Origin: a virus
Length of the DNA stretch: 20,519 nucleotides
Direction: 5' to 3' (one strand)
Virus record (IMG/VR): IMGVR_UViG_3300037502_001976
Span: 1 to 20,519 of that record
Part shown: positions 14,401 to 20,519 of the stretch, piece after piece
Layout: each line of letters starts with the position of its first letter
How positions within the stretch are numbered: the stretch's first letter is position 1
Position numbers and translations under genes: made by a program
The notes under the pieces: generated by a model
Told to the model about the DNA's origin: nothing
Database searches by the model: none
The model's input: only the letters and a program-made list of their open reading frames with translations

Positions 14401-15330
14401 TGCTAATGTTTCATTTCTCTCTTTTGCTGTTTGTTTATTAGCTACTGTCTTCCATGCTGGAAAAATAGAATCAATATCTTGGTCTAAAGTTCTAGAAACT
14501 TGTTGAGCTAAATTAACATCAACAGATCTTCTTCCAATTTGTTGTCTTTCAATATCAAAGTATTCTTGAGTTTTACCTCCTCTTGCTCTTACATAAGAAC
14601 CAACTTTATCTAATAATCTATCAATTTTACTATTACTAAATCTTAAATCTTTTCCACGATCCGCTATCTTTTTAATACTTTGACCTACACCACTTACAAG
14701 TCCTGTAAATAATACGCTTTCAGTTCCAAATTTAACTCTATTAATTAATTCTCTACTTGGATCATCTTCTGGTCCTTCTCTATTAAGTTCTGTTGGTCCA
14801 CCTAATAAATCTCCAAGTGTACCTATTTCTTCTACATCACCAACAAATACTGCATCTGATAAACCTCCGCCTGCAGCTCCTGCTGCAAATTTTGCAAGTT
14901 TACCTTTTGTATTTAATTCTATTGCTTTATCAGCAGCTTGTCTTAAAGCTGGATTATCTAGTTTAAAATAGTTACCTGCTTTCTTTGCTTCTATTGCTGA
15001 TTTAGCTAAATTGGATCCTAACTTAAATCCATAAACTCCTGGCACACCTAAATTAACTAAAGCTTCTGTTAATTTTCCTGCAGTTGTTGCTTCTGCTTTT
15101 TCATCTAATTCAGTAAGATTATCAAACCATCTTTCTATTTCAGCTGATTTATTTGTGCCTGCTCCTAAATCATAAAGAGTTGCGCCTAATGAAAATGCAC
15201 CTTTTGGTATTTGAATTAATCCAGAACCGATACCAGCAAATATAGATTCTAATGTACTTACAGAATTATTTTTTTCAGCATCAATTAATTGTGGACTAGA
15301 AGCAAGTCCTGTATTTACAATATCTACCAT
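11470..15330 (-). CDS. Large virion protein, probable internal/ejection protein (1286 aa)
   Basis: This is the largest gene in the window. The protein is mostly helical by composition, with Gly/Ala-rich hydrophobic stretches near residues 31-60 and 147-160 (KFAAGAAGGGLSDAVFVG), and further segments such as FISAGAFATANGIIPD and GMGVTTAAVPTAVVEM. An RGGPV element sits at about 1097-1101. The last 105 residues are Pro-rich with GLPNPFDQ and ENPFKN repeats, ending in LTVAEEQLLSPAEKLIRQRQ. Size, position before the lysis genes and the hydrophobic patches recall T7 gp16-type internal virion proteins that form the DNA-ejection channel. No lysozyme or transglycosylase motif is visible. The start has no clear Shine-Dalgarno and lies 10 bases after the 404-aa gene. 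Confidence 0.82.
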   Translation of the reverse strand: MVDIVNTGLASSPQLIDAEKNNSVSTLESIFAGIGSGLIQIPKGAFSLGATLYDLGAGTNKSAEIERWFDNLTELDEKAEATTAGKLTEALVNLGVPGVYGFKLGSNLAKSAIEAKKAGNYFKLDNPALRQAADKAIELNTKGKLAKFAAGAAGGGLSDAVFVGDVEEIGTLGDLLGGPTELNREGPEDDPSRELINRVKFGTESVLFTGLVSGVGQSIKKIADRGKDLRFSNSKIDRLLDKVGSYVRARGGKTQEYFDIERQQIGRRSVDVNLAQQVSRTLDQDIDSIFPAWKTVANKQTAKERNETLAKLNDLLLSGEPTIDDAGKVAFGNVDETLQKGIVDNLRKYGADDKTITSILDNISLIRSGWGDMFSSIGGKIDPNDISDFKNLFGNKFKNYLGSTYDIFQNKSLIPFFNFKPAEEAINKTKNMFKEVALQNGKEITDEQANYYVERLVKTARLPKGFRMDKPSDPVFQIPDFFVGKTVLDEAVTDKGFASLSSLPAENRKVIEELLGKTKNPMQTILGGTARLSLITRRNEFFQDLVAKSDELKARGKGIFYDTEEEALQNLGPDFKKINIDPNKALEAGITNPVNGKYAITEIADALEQTSSQMRSDSIIGKLYENLILYPKATSQLAKTVLSPVTHLRNFISAGAFATANGIIPDVKSMREAYSALQTALPGTRQNNELYRKLLELGVVNKNVALGDLNNLLKDISFGETVNSDKFLRLMLRPLSKIKKVSEDLYTAEDDFWKITSWAMERKRLDNAYAKYGINKTVKELDEEAASIIRNNIPNYDYVGDFIKGLRKLPFGNFVSFPAEIMRTSTNIISRALDEITTEVKLADGTIVKPLAGIGYQRLVGMGVTTAAVPTAVVEMAKVIYDVTDEQVEAMRRYVADWSKNSTLIPIKDKETGELKYVDFSHANAYDLLYRPIQTVLNQVSSGRNDKDGIMNDFFRGLIESTKELGQPFVTEAIWSEAIADIFIRGGRDREGNQIFNPEDTDGNKIIAAITHLAKTQAPFSYDQLKRLDLAIEPVDVIQKGKFDKYGQTFELGDELAGFTGFRPVKLNVERGLKFKVAELQKGIRESRQLFTRNTLRGGPVTPEEIVDAYINANRALFGVKKDFYKDIRAAELLGTSEDVISKNAERISKKEFGSINDGVFTPLNISKDVKDLFEENALNLGLPNPFDQASGIIDNIRDRLSTLPLTAPGLPEIENPFKNLAEPTLAPIQGLPQLPNPTDIQGYGQVNLPTAVAGNQINPITKLTVAEEQLLSPAEKLIRQRQRTV

Positions 15331-15340
15331 AGTAGTTCAC

Positions 15341-16555
15341 TTATGATATTGGAGTTAGTTTAGCTACTCCTAATTTTTGTTGGCCTGTAACTGGATCTTT
15401 TATCATTTGTTGACTAGGAACAGCTAAATATAATTTATCTCCTATACTATAAACTTTTTTTGCAGTTAAAGTATTTAAATTAACATCAGCAGTTGTTGAT
15501 CCATAATAATCTTCTTTTGGATCTAATCCATAAGCTTTTAATTTAGATCCTATTGTTTCTTTTGAAGCTAATGATCTTTCTAATCTAGTTAATTGGTCTT
15601 CACCTTTAGCTTTAGCTGTTTCAATAGCTATTCTTCTTTGAATTGCTAATTGAGCGGCTGCTTGTTTAATATTTTGTGGTTTTTCAAAAGCTTTAGATTC
15701 AGATACTGCTTTTAATACTTCAGGAGCAGCTTCTCTTAAATTCTTACCTTTAAAGAAAGCTGGAGACGCAGCAAGTAAAGCATCATAAATAGCTTGTGAT
15801 CTAGCTTCTTCACCACCTAATAATCTTGCGTATAAATCAGCTTCTTTTTGAATTTTCTTTTCATTAAGTACATCTTCAATATCTATTTCATTGTCATCTG
15901 TTTTAGGTGGGGGCGGAGGTAGAGACGGTTTTTTTACTTCTGTTCCTGTAGCAAATGCTAAATCTTCTTCAGTGCTTGTTTTAAATGGACCAGTTCCTGT
16001 AGGTTTATTATTTTCTCCTTCTAAACCTTTGTAAATACCATATCCTGTTCCAGCAGCTCCTGTTCCTATTCCTGTAGCTATTCCATATTTTTTAAGGAAA
16101 TCTTTAATACCTACCCCTGCTTGTTTTAAAGTTTCAGTTGCACCACTTGTATAAGGTCTTAATGTTTCTTTAAAATATTGATTAGTTAAAAAAGGAGCTT
16201 TTTCTAAAGGTAAACCTCTACTTGGATAACCAACTGGAAATTCTGGATATTTACCAGCTTGTTTCAAAATTGATAATGGACTTATTTTGGAAATAGTACG
16301 TAATCTTCCAAGTGGAGTAAAATTTAATAATTCATATGGATCTCTTTTAGTATACGAATAAATGTCCGGTCTAATTTTTGCTTCTTCTTCTGTTACAATT
16401 TCTGGAGAAAAGAAATCAAATATTCCTTCACCTTCTTTAAAACCAACTCTACCACCGTCCGCGTATCCCGGTTCACCAAGACCCGAAGTAATTCCTGTAT
16501 TGTAACTATTTACTGGTCCTCCACGAAACATTGGTCTTCTTAAAGTTTTACTCAT
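15341..16555 (-). CDS. Virion-associated protein with RPMFRGG N-terminus (404 aa)
   Basis: The N-terminus reads RRPMFRGGPVNS (6-17), then GITSGLGEPGYADGGRVGF (21-39), a Gly-rich tag I recall from many uncultured marine phage structural proteins. Then come a Gly/Ala hydrophobic segment (158-176), a Pro run PPPPP (213-217), an acidic stretch (DDNEIDIEDVL), and a long Ala/Lys/Glu helical region (231-330). The C-terminal 50 residues look beta-rich (KVYSIGDKLYLAVP). The ATG shares one base with the stop of the 277-aa gene (TAATG). Position among the virion genes suggests an internal virion or tail-associated protein; no enzymatic motif was found. The CDS call is firm, the role inferred. Confidence 0.8.
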   Translation of the reverse strand: MSKTLRRPMFRGGPVNSYNTGITSGLGEPGYADGGRVGFKEGEGIFDFFSPEIVTEEEAKIRPDIYSYTKRDPYELLNFTPLGRLRTISKISPLSILKQAGKYPEFPVGYPSRGLPLEKAPFLTNQYFKETLRPYTSGATETLKQAGVGIKDFLKKYGIATGIGTGAAGTGYGIYKGLEGENNKPTGTGPFKTSTEEDLAFATGTEVKKPSLPPPPPKTDDNEIDIEDVLNEKKIQKEADLYARLLGGEEARSQAIYDALLAASPAFFKGKNLREAAPEVLKAVSESKAFEKPQNIKQAAAQLAIQRRIAIETAKAKGEDQLTRLERSLASKETIGSKLKAYGLDPKEDYYGSTTADVNLNTLTAKKVYSIGDKLYLAVPSQQMIKDPVTGQQKLGVAKLTPIS

Positions 16556-17388
16556 TAACCAAATATTCCTCCCTTACCTAATACTTTACCGGCTAGACCT
16601 CCAACTCCAGTAAGTGTTCCTAATAAAGTTTGTAATGGACTAGCAGGTTGTGTTGGTTGATATGTTTGAACTTGTGTTGGGAATCCTCCAGCAAGTCCAG
16701 TTAACTGTTGACCAACTAAACCATATCTAGTGTAAGGTTCGAAAGCAGCCTCCTTTGCAGCAGCAGCTTGAGCATCTAATATCGCTTGTTGTTGAGCTTG
16801 TTGTTGTTGACCTAAAGCACTCATAGCTCCAATTTGTTGTCCTAATAATTGTGGTTGTAAACTAGCTAAACCTTGTTGTTGTTGAAATGCTTGTGAAGCT
16901 GCTTGTTGAGCTTGACCAAATCCTTGTTGTAATAATTGTGCTTGTAATGCTGCTCTATCTTGTAAAGTTTGAGCTCCATATTCTGCTCTTTGAACTCCTT
17001 CTCTTGCGCCACCAAAAGCTCCGCCTGCTACAGCTTGTGCTTGTTGTTGTGCTAATGCTTGTTGTCTTTGTTTATCAAATTCAGAAAGTGTAGTTGAAAT
17101 AACTTCTTGTTGATAAGGTGACATAAACTGTTGATAAGCTTGTGGGCCAGAATATTGTTCAGCTTGTTGTAAATATTGTTGATAATCACCTAATCCACCT
17201 GCTAGTCCTCTTGCTTGTTGTTGTAATTGAGTTTCAGGTGCAACTTGTTGTGCATAAGTAGTTGTTGGGATTGCTGCTGAAGTTGAAAGTAAAGGTAACA
17301 GTCTTTCCCCTAATGCAGTAAATGCTCCAGTTAAATAAGGTGAAGGTAAATTTTGTGTTACCGATGTAGGTGTAGGTATTTCTGCCAT
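16555..17388 (-). CDS. Gln/Ala-rich virion protein (277 aa)
   Basis: The protein is dominated by Gln and Ala from about residue 47 to 225, with runs such as LQQQ, RQQALAQQQAQ, QQQQ and AQAAAAKEAA, and ends in a Gly-rich tail (GGLAGKVLGKGGIFG). The N-terminal 45 residues (MAEIPTPTSVTQNLPSPYLT) and the FEPYTRYGLVGQQLTGLAGG region near the C-terminus are the most ordinary parts. Gln/Ala-rich helical proteins of this size, encoded just before larger internal proteins, recall T7 gp14-like ejection proteins, but this is by analogy. The Gln run is encoded mostly by CAA, giving TTG repeats on the plus strand that could expand or contract. It starts 1 base after the upstream gene's stop. Confidence 0.8.
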   Translation of the reverse strand: MAEIPTPTSVTQNLPSPYLTGAFTALGERLLPLLSTSAAIPTTTYAQQVAPETQLQQQARGLAGGLGDYQQYLQQAEQYSGPQAYQQFMSPYQQEVISTTLSEFDKQRQQALAQQQAQAVAGGAFGGAREGVQRAEYGAQTLQDRAALQAQLLQQGFGQAQQAASQAFQQQQGLASLQPQLLGQQIGAMSALGQQQQAQQQAILDAQAAAAKEAAFEPYTRYGLVGQQLTGLAGGFPTQVQTYQPTQPASPLQTLLGTLTGVGGLAGKVLGKGGIFG

Positions 17389-17389
17389 A

Positions 17390-18439
17390 TTAAGCCATAG
17401 CCTCTAGTTGATTCATAATTTGATACATTCTTTTCGCACCTTTTCTGATATCTCCACCACCTGCATTTCTAACAGCTTTTGCAGTAAATACAAATTCATT
17501 TTTACTTAATCTTGCTGGTACATCATCTGCTTTTTCTTTTTTACCAATTGGAACAAATCCACCTTTTGCCCTATAATCTAACTCCATTCCACCTAAATCC
17601 ATAATTCCTCCACCTTTAGCATATCCAACATATCCACCATATTGAAATCCTGATCTAGTTATAGCACTAGCTATTTCATCATCATTAAATCCAGCTGATA
17701 ACATAGCTGATCTAATATAGTCTATTTGTTGTTGTCTATTTGCTGAAACTGTTTGACCCATTGCTGCTAACTGATCTTGATATTTTTTGTTTGCATCTAA
17801 AGCAGCATTATAAGCTAATTCACCAGAAGCTGCTAATTGTCCTGGCACTAAAGATTTAGCAGTTGTAAATAATTGACCACTTGTTATTGGAGTATTTGGC
17901 CCAATAACTCCTTTACTTAAATATTCAGAACCTGTTGCAGCTGCCTCTAATCCTAAATTTTTAAGAGTATCTAGAGTTGATAAAGCTTCTTTAGCAGCAG
18001 CAGTTTGTGTAATACCTAAATCGCCTCCTTGTAAAAATGGAGAAACATTTGATACCAATGAACCAGTATCAGCAGTTAAACTTAAAGGTGCTCCAGTTTG
18101 TAATGCTCTTAATTGATCAGCAGCTGTTGCTTGTCCAGGTGTTCCTGGAGAAGCCAATGCTCCTGTTAAAGAAGCTATACCTAAACTTACAGGACTAATT
18201 CCTCTTTGTGCTGCTCCTTCTTGAGAAGCTTGCGAAACTAAATTTATAGCGCCACTTCCTATTGCTCTAGCTAACATAGGATTACTTGTAAATAAACTAC
18301 CTATACCTGATCCAATACCTGGTGCTAAAAACGGTAAAGCAGCCGCAATAAAAGGCAACGCTGGTTTAATTTCATTAGGTACTATTTTGTCTAATACTTT
18401 TGATATTGGTTTTGTAATTTTTGAAAAGACTTTACCCAT
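17390..18439 (-). CDS. Virion/tail-associated protein with DVPARLSKNEFVF motif (349 aa)
   Basis: The start is taken as ATG 18439, with AAGGAG 9 bases upstream and a TAATG overlap with the previous gene; a TTG at 18448 would add 3 residues. A basic N-terminus precedes a hydrophobic Ala/Pro/Gly segment (27-50, ending GIGSGIGSLF). The middle is Ala/Gly/Ser-rich. Residues 267-296 are a Gly-rich tag (YGGYVGYAKGGGIMDLGG, AKGGFV). The C-terminus carries DVPARLSKNEFVFTAKAVR and AGGGD (306-331), a block I recall from tail or ejection proteins of many marine phages. Position suggests an internal or tail-associated virion protein. No catalytic motif seen. Confidence 0.82.
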   Translation of the reverse strand: MGKVFSKITKPISKVLDKIVPNEIKPALPFIAAALPFLAPGIGSGIGSLFTSNPMLARAIGSGAINLVSQASQEGAAQRGISPVSLGIASLTGALASPGTPGQATAADQLRALQTGAPLSLTADTGSLVSNVSPFLQGGDLGITQTAAAKEALSTLDTLKNLGLEAAATGSEYLSKGVIGPNTPITSGQLFTTAKSLVPGQLAASGELAYNAALDANKKYQDQLAAMGQTVSANRQQQIDYIRSAMLSAGFNDDEIASAITRSGFQYGGYVGYAKGGGIMDLGGMELDYRAKGGFVPIGKKEKADDVPARLSKNEFVFTAKAVRNAGGGDIRKGAKRMYQIMNQLEAMA

Positions 18440-18879
18440 TATAACCAACTCCTTTTGGTGAATCTTGTAGCTTTTCTATAAACTTTATTATCATCTGAAA
18501 TCCTTAACCAGTTAATAGGTTGGTTTAAACCTAACACTTTTGTAAAATGTTTTTTAGTCCAAGCCATTACTTTTGTGATATTTTTAACACAAACGGTGTC
18601 AATATGCCATAGATTATTACCGCTTTTCCATTCATTATCTTCAATTAAACCTGTTAAAATAAAGCGTTTTTCTACTTCATTATTTAAATAAGCCCAATTT
18701 GTAAAAGCAATCATAATATTTTCATCTTTATGTATTTTATATTGATTCAATTTGAAGGAAGGAAGTATGTGATAGTAAAGATCTTCTCTTGTTAAATCTT
18801 TATACTTATCAAACTTCTTATACAAAGATATAACCTCGTGCATATCTTTAAGTTTATCCTTATCAAATATGAAGTCCAT
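18439..18879 (-). CDS. HlyC-like (RTX toxin-activating) lysine acyltransferase homologue
   Basis: The 146-aa protein aligns by eye with HlyC-type acyltransferases, which move a fatty acyl chain from acyl-ACP to lysines of RTX toxins. Shared blocks are LPSFKLNQY (39-47; HlyC has LPAIRANQY), NWAYLNNEVEKRF (61-73), W84-K-SG and LWHID (90-94), where Asp94 matches the HlyC catalytic Asp, and a late WLRISDDNKVYRKA segment. The catalytic His of HlyC lies 14 residues before the LP pair's Pro; here that position is Tyr26 and the nearest His are 14 and 37, so activity is uncertain. No RTX repeats occur nearby; adjacent genes encode virion proteins and glycosyltransferases, so a virion protein could be the target. 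No clear Shine-Dalgarno. Confidence 0.78.
   Translation of the reverse strand: MDFIFDKDKLKDMHEVISLYKKFDKYKDLTREDLYYHILPSFKLNQYKIHKDENIMIAFTNWAYLNNEVEKRFILTGLIEDNEWKSGNNLWHIDTVCVKNITKVMAWTKKHFTKVLGLNQPINWLRISDDNKVYRKATRFTKRSWL
18449..18454 (-). promoter_or_regulatory. Ribosome binding site deciding the start of the 349-aa virion gene
   Basis: AAGGAG on the minus strand lies 9 bases before ATG 18439 within the last codons of the acyltransferase-like gene. It directly abuts the alternative TTG at 18448, so it cannot serve that codon, which supports the ATG. Confidence 0.7.
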
Positions 18880-18922
18880 GCAAGTCGGTTAAGCTTGTAG
18901 ATATACCGAAACGTTGATTTTA

Positions 18923-19696
18923 CTATGATTTCTTCTTTTCGTCAACTAAAGATTGGACGTTAGCTTCTGCTTTATCTTTCTTTTGAAACATTAAGCTTAA
19001 ACTACCATGGTAAGAATGTGAACCAAAATGTGTTAATGGACTCATAGCATCAGCGTATATTTTACCGCCTGCTTTAACCCATAATGTACAGAAAGATATA
19101 TCTTCTCCAAGATAACCATTTTCAGGATCTTGTGCAGTTTCAAAGAAGGTATACCAACCATCTTTCATAACCTCTACTTTATTACCTACTAACTGTTTAT
19201 TAACAGTTTTCTTCTCTGGATATACTTCTGCTAGTTTAGTGAATACTTCTCTTTTAATCATCATAAATCCAGTTGGCCCTGCAGTAATTTCTGTAAAACC
19301 ATCTTTCTCTACTTTAACATTATCTTTATCCGGAAAGTGTACAATAAACTGCAATTGATTATTAGGACCATAACCTTTTACTGGATAAGGTGTTAAACAT
19401 AATGGTACATCTTTTTCTAATAATCTATAAACAGCTTCTGGTTCAAATCCAATATCTGAATCCACAAATAACATATGAGAACAATCTGAATTTAGAAAAG
19501 AAGCTACACAATTATTTCTAGCTTGTGTTACTAATGCCATCCCCGATTGAAGATGTAATGCTGTTGATACTGCAAGTCTTGGATGTGAATGAGATACAAA
19601 TTTCATCATACTGTTCATATAGTTTGTAGTAACCATATGACCAAATGCTGGTGTTGCTACGAATAATTTAATGTGCTTTTTTTTGGCTTCTGGCAT
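18923..19696 (-). CDS. GT-A fold glycosyltransferase
   Basis: This 257-aa predicted glycosyltransferase starts with the LFVATPAFGHMV strand-loop, has TQARNNCVASFL (57-68), the metal/nucleotide-binding MLFVDSDIGF with the DxD motif at 79-81, AGPTGFMMIKREVF (139-152), GEDISFCTLWVKAGGKIYAD (197-216), and His223 and His227 in the THFGSHSY segment. This arrangement fits GT2-like GT-A enzymes with a DxD metal site and a late acidic acceptor site. There is no membrane helix. It overlaps the upstream GT-B gene by 29 bases, so the two are probably made together. Likely roles are glycosylation of virion proteins, phage DNA or host surface sugars. The sugar and acceptor cannot be told from sequence. Confidence 0.9.
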   Translation of the reverse strand: MPEAKKKHIKLFVATPAFGHMVTTNYMNSMMKFVSHSHPRLAVSTALHLQSGMALVTQARNNCVASFLNSDCSHMLFVDSDIGFEPEAVYRLLEKDVPLCLTPYPVKGYGPNNQLQFIVHFPDKDNVKVEKDGFTEITAGPTGFMMIKREVFTKLAEVYPEKKTVNKQLVGNKVEVMKDGWYTFFETAQDPENGYLGEDISFCTLWVKAGGKIYADAMSPLTHFGSHSYHGSLSLMFQKKDKAEANVQSLVDEKKKS

Positions 19697-20519
19697 AATT
19701 TAAAAAGTTAATCCATTCTCTTATTCTTATTTCCCAAGAATAATATTTATTATAATATTTCGTTTGCATTTCTAGGTCCTCTTTATATAGACCATTTTTA
19801 TAATTGTCAATTACAGAGTTTAATGTATCTGCATATCTTTCAATTAAATTTTGTCCGCTAGAATCAAATTCAATCATTGTTGCAAACTCTCCACATGTTT
19901 CTGGCAACGCTCCGTAATTCGTTGTCACCACATGACAGCCCGCGCTCATCGCTTCGATGATAGCAAGACAAGATGTTTCTGCAAAGATAGATGGATAAGA
20001 ATAGATGTGTGTTGTTAACAATGCTTTTCTTATTTCTTCATTACTTGCATACCCATGGTAATTAACATTTGGTGTATTCTTACATTTATTAAATAACTCA
20101 TCAAATTTTCCTTTTTCATTTTCTTCAAATTGTGAACCATATATTTTAGTTGAAGAATAAATATCTACTTCAAAATCATCTCTAGTTTTATTTAATATTT
20201 CTATTGCTTTTATAAGAACTGCAAGTCCACGCCATGGAGTTGAACTATATAATAATTTAATTTTAGTTTGCGGAATAGTATTTAAAATTGGTTTAGGAAC
20301 TGATTCAAATGGATGAGTTGCATTCTTAATTACAAATGACTTATATTCAGGTATTTGAAATTGTTCTCTAAATTTATTGTATTGCCAAGAACTTACATAA
20401 ATAAAGTAATCAATAGAATCTACAAATTTACGATCACGCATGTATTGTACATTCGGTTGATCATAACTTAAATGTTGCCAAAGAATATTTGTTTTATCTT
20501 TTTCTACAAGTGACGGATG
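19668..20519 (-). CDS. GT-B glycosyltransferase, GT4-like (N-terminus cut by window edge)
   Basis: The frame stays open from an internal ATG (20441) to the right edge for 26 more codons (NILWQHLSYDQPNVQY just before that ATG), so the gene begins outside the window; 283 residues are visible. Features are the IDYFIYVSSWQ strand, a KLLYSSTPWRGLAVLIKA block where the donor-phosphate site lies, a YHGYASNEEI strand-helix, and FAETSCLAIIEAMSAGCHVV, containing the E-x7-E motif of GT4 retaining enzymes followed by TTNYGALPET. This is the C-terminal nucleotide-sugar domain plus part of the N-terminal domain. The codons for the E-x7-E region (19921-19965) are locally GC-rich. It pairs with the following GT-A enzyme. 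Confidence 0.9.
   Translation of the reverse strand, partial: HPSLVEKDKTNILWQHLSYDQPNVQYMRDRKFVDSIDYFIYVSSWQYNKFREQFQIPEYKSFVIKNATHPFESVPKPILNTIPQTKIKLLYSSTPWRGLAVLIKAIEILNKTRDDFEVDIYSSTKIYGSQFEENEKGKFDELFNKCKNTPNVNYHGYASNEEIRKALLTTHIYSYPSIFAETSCLAIIEAMSAGCHVVTTNYGALPETCGEFATMIEFDSSGQNLIERYADTLNSVIDNYKNGLYKEDLEMQTKYYNKYYSWEIRIREWINFLNYARSQKKAH

Noticed and set aside
14144-14506. Plus-strand open frame of 120 codons inside the 1286-aa gene
   Set aside because: Antisense to a clear gene, with no ribosome site and low-complexity Ser/Phe/Leu composition that reflects the opposite strand.
16887-17093. Plus-strand Leu/Val-rich open frame that looks like a membrane protein
   Set aside because: It is the antisense image of the Gln/Ala-rich gene: CAA repeats read as TTG repeats give a hydrophobic protein by artefact.
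18880-18922. Possible promoter or hairpin in the 43-base gap before the acyltransferase-like gene
   Set aside because: No credible -35/-10 pair; CGGT/ACCG arms are only 4 bp.
1-20519. tRNA genes, CRISPR arrays, insertion sequences, integrase or attachment sites
   Set aside because: No cloverleaf, regularly spaced repeat, transposase or recombinase was seen on either strand.

Overview
The window looks like part of the genome of a lytic-type, tailed marine double-stranded DNA phage, most likely podovirus-like. It is AT-rich, very densely packed and almost entirely on the minus strand. The gene set recalls phages of AT-rich marine bacteria such as SAR11/Pelagibacter: family A DNA polymerase, DUF3310 protein, archaeo-eukaryotic-type (AEP) primase, SpeD, Hsp20, an HlyC-like acyltransferase and 'RPMFRGG' virion proteins. 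The host is inferred from composition and gene content, not shown directly. Both ends are cut inside genes. Capsid, portal, terminase and any RNA polymerase lie outside the window.

Layout by coordinate. (1) 1-8055, minus strand, is a replication module. In transcription order it holds two unknown proteins, an SSB-like protein, the primase, a small coiled-coil ORF, an SF1 helicase, a DUF3310 protein, DNA polymerase, an unknown 221-aa protein, a zinc-ribbon protein and a membrane protein cut by the left edge. A sigma70-like promoter at 8078-8106 drives it. (2) 8127-9566 is the only plus-strand gene, a SNF2-type ATPase, divergent from the replication module. (3) 9549-10746, minus strand, carries SpeD, then Hsp20 with its own promoter-like sequence, then two candidate micropeptides in a TAATG stop/start chain. 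(4) 10791-11473 is a lysis pair, an M15 peptidase and a small coiled-coil membrane protein (holin candidate). (5) 11470-18439 holds four virion or ejection-type proteins of 1286, 404, 277 and 349 aa. (6) 18439-20519 encodes an HlyC-like lysine acyltransferase, a GT-A glycosyltransferase and a GT-B glycosyltransferase cut by the right edge.

The late genes read leftward: sugar and acyl modification enzymes, then virion proteins, lysis, and host-modifying enzymes. The replication genes form a second leftward unit with its own promoter. Most junctions are ATGA or TAATG overlaps, which implies translational coupling. Points of most interest are a primase whose C-terminal half looks like a PriL iron-sulphur domain, a Leu at the Pol I Phe762 position, an HlyC-like protein without the expected catalytic His, a promoter module used twice, face-to-face divergent promoters, and several small genes easily missed by length cut-offs. 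No tRNA, CRISPR, integrase or insertion sequence was seen, and no gene-free stretch exceeds about 110 bases.
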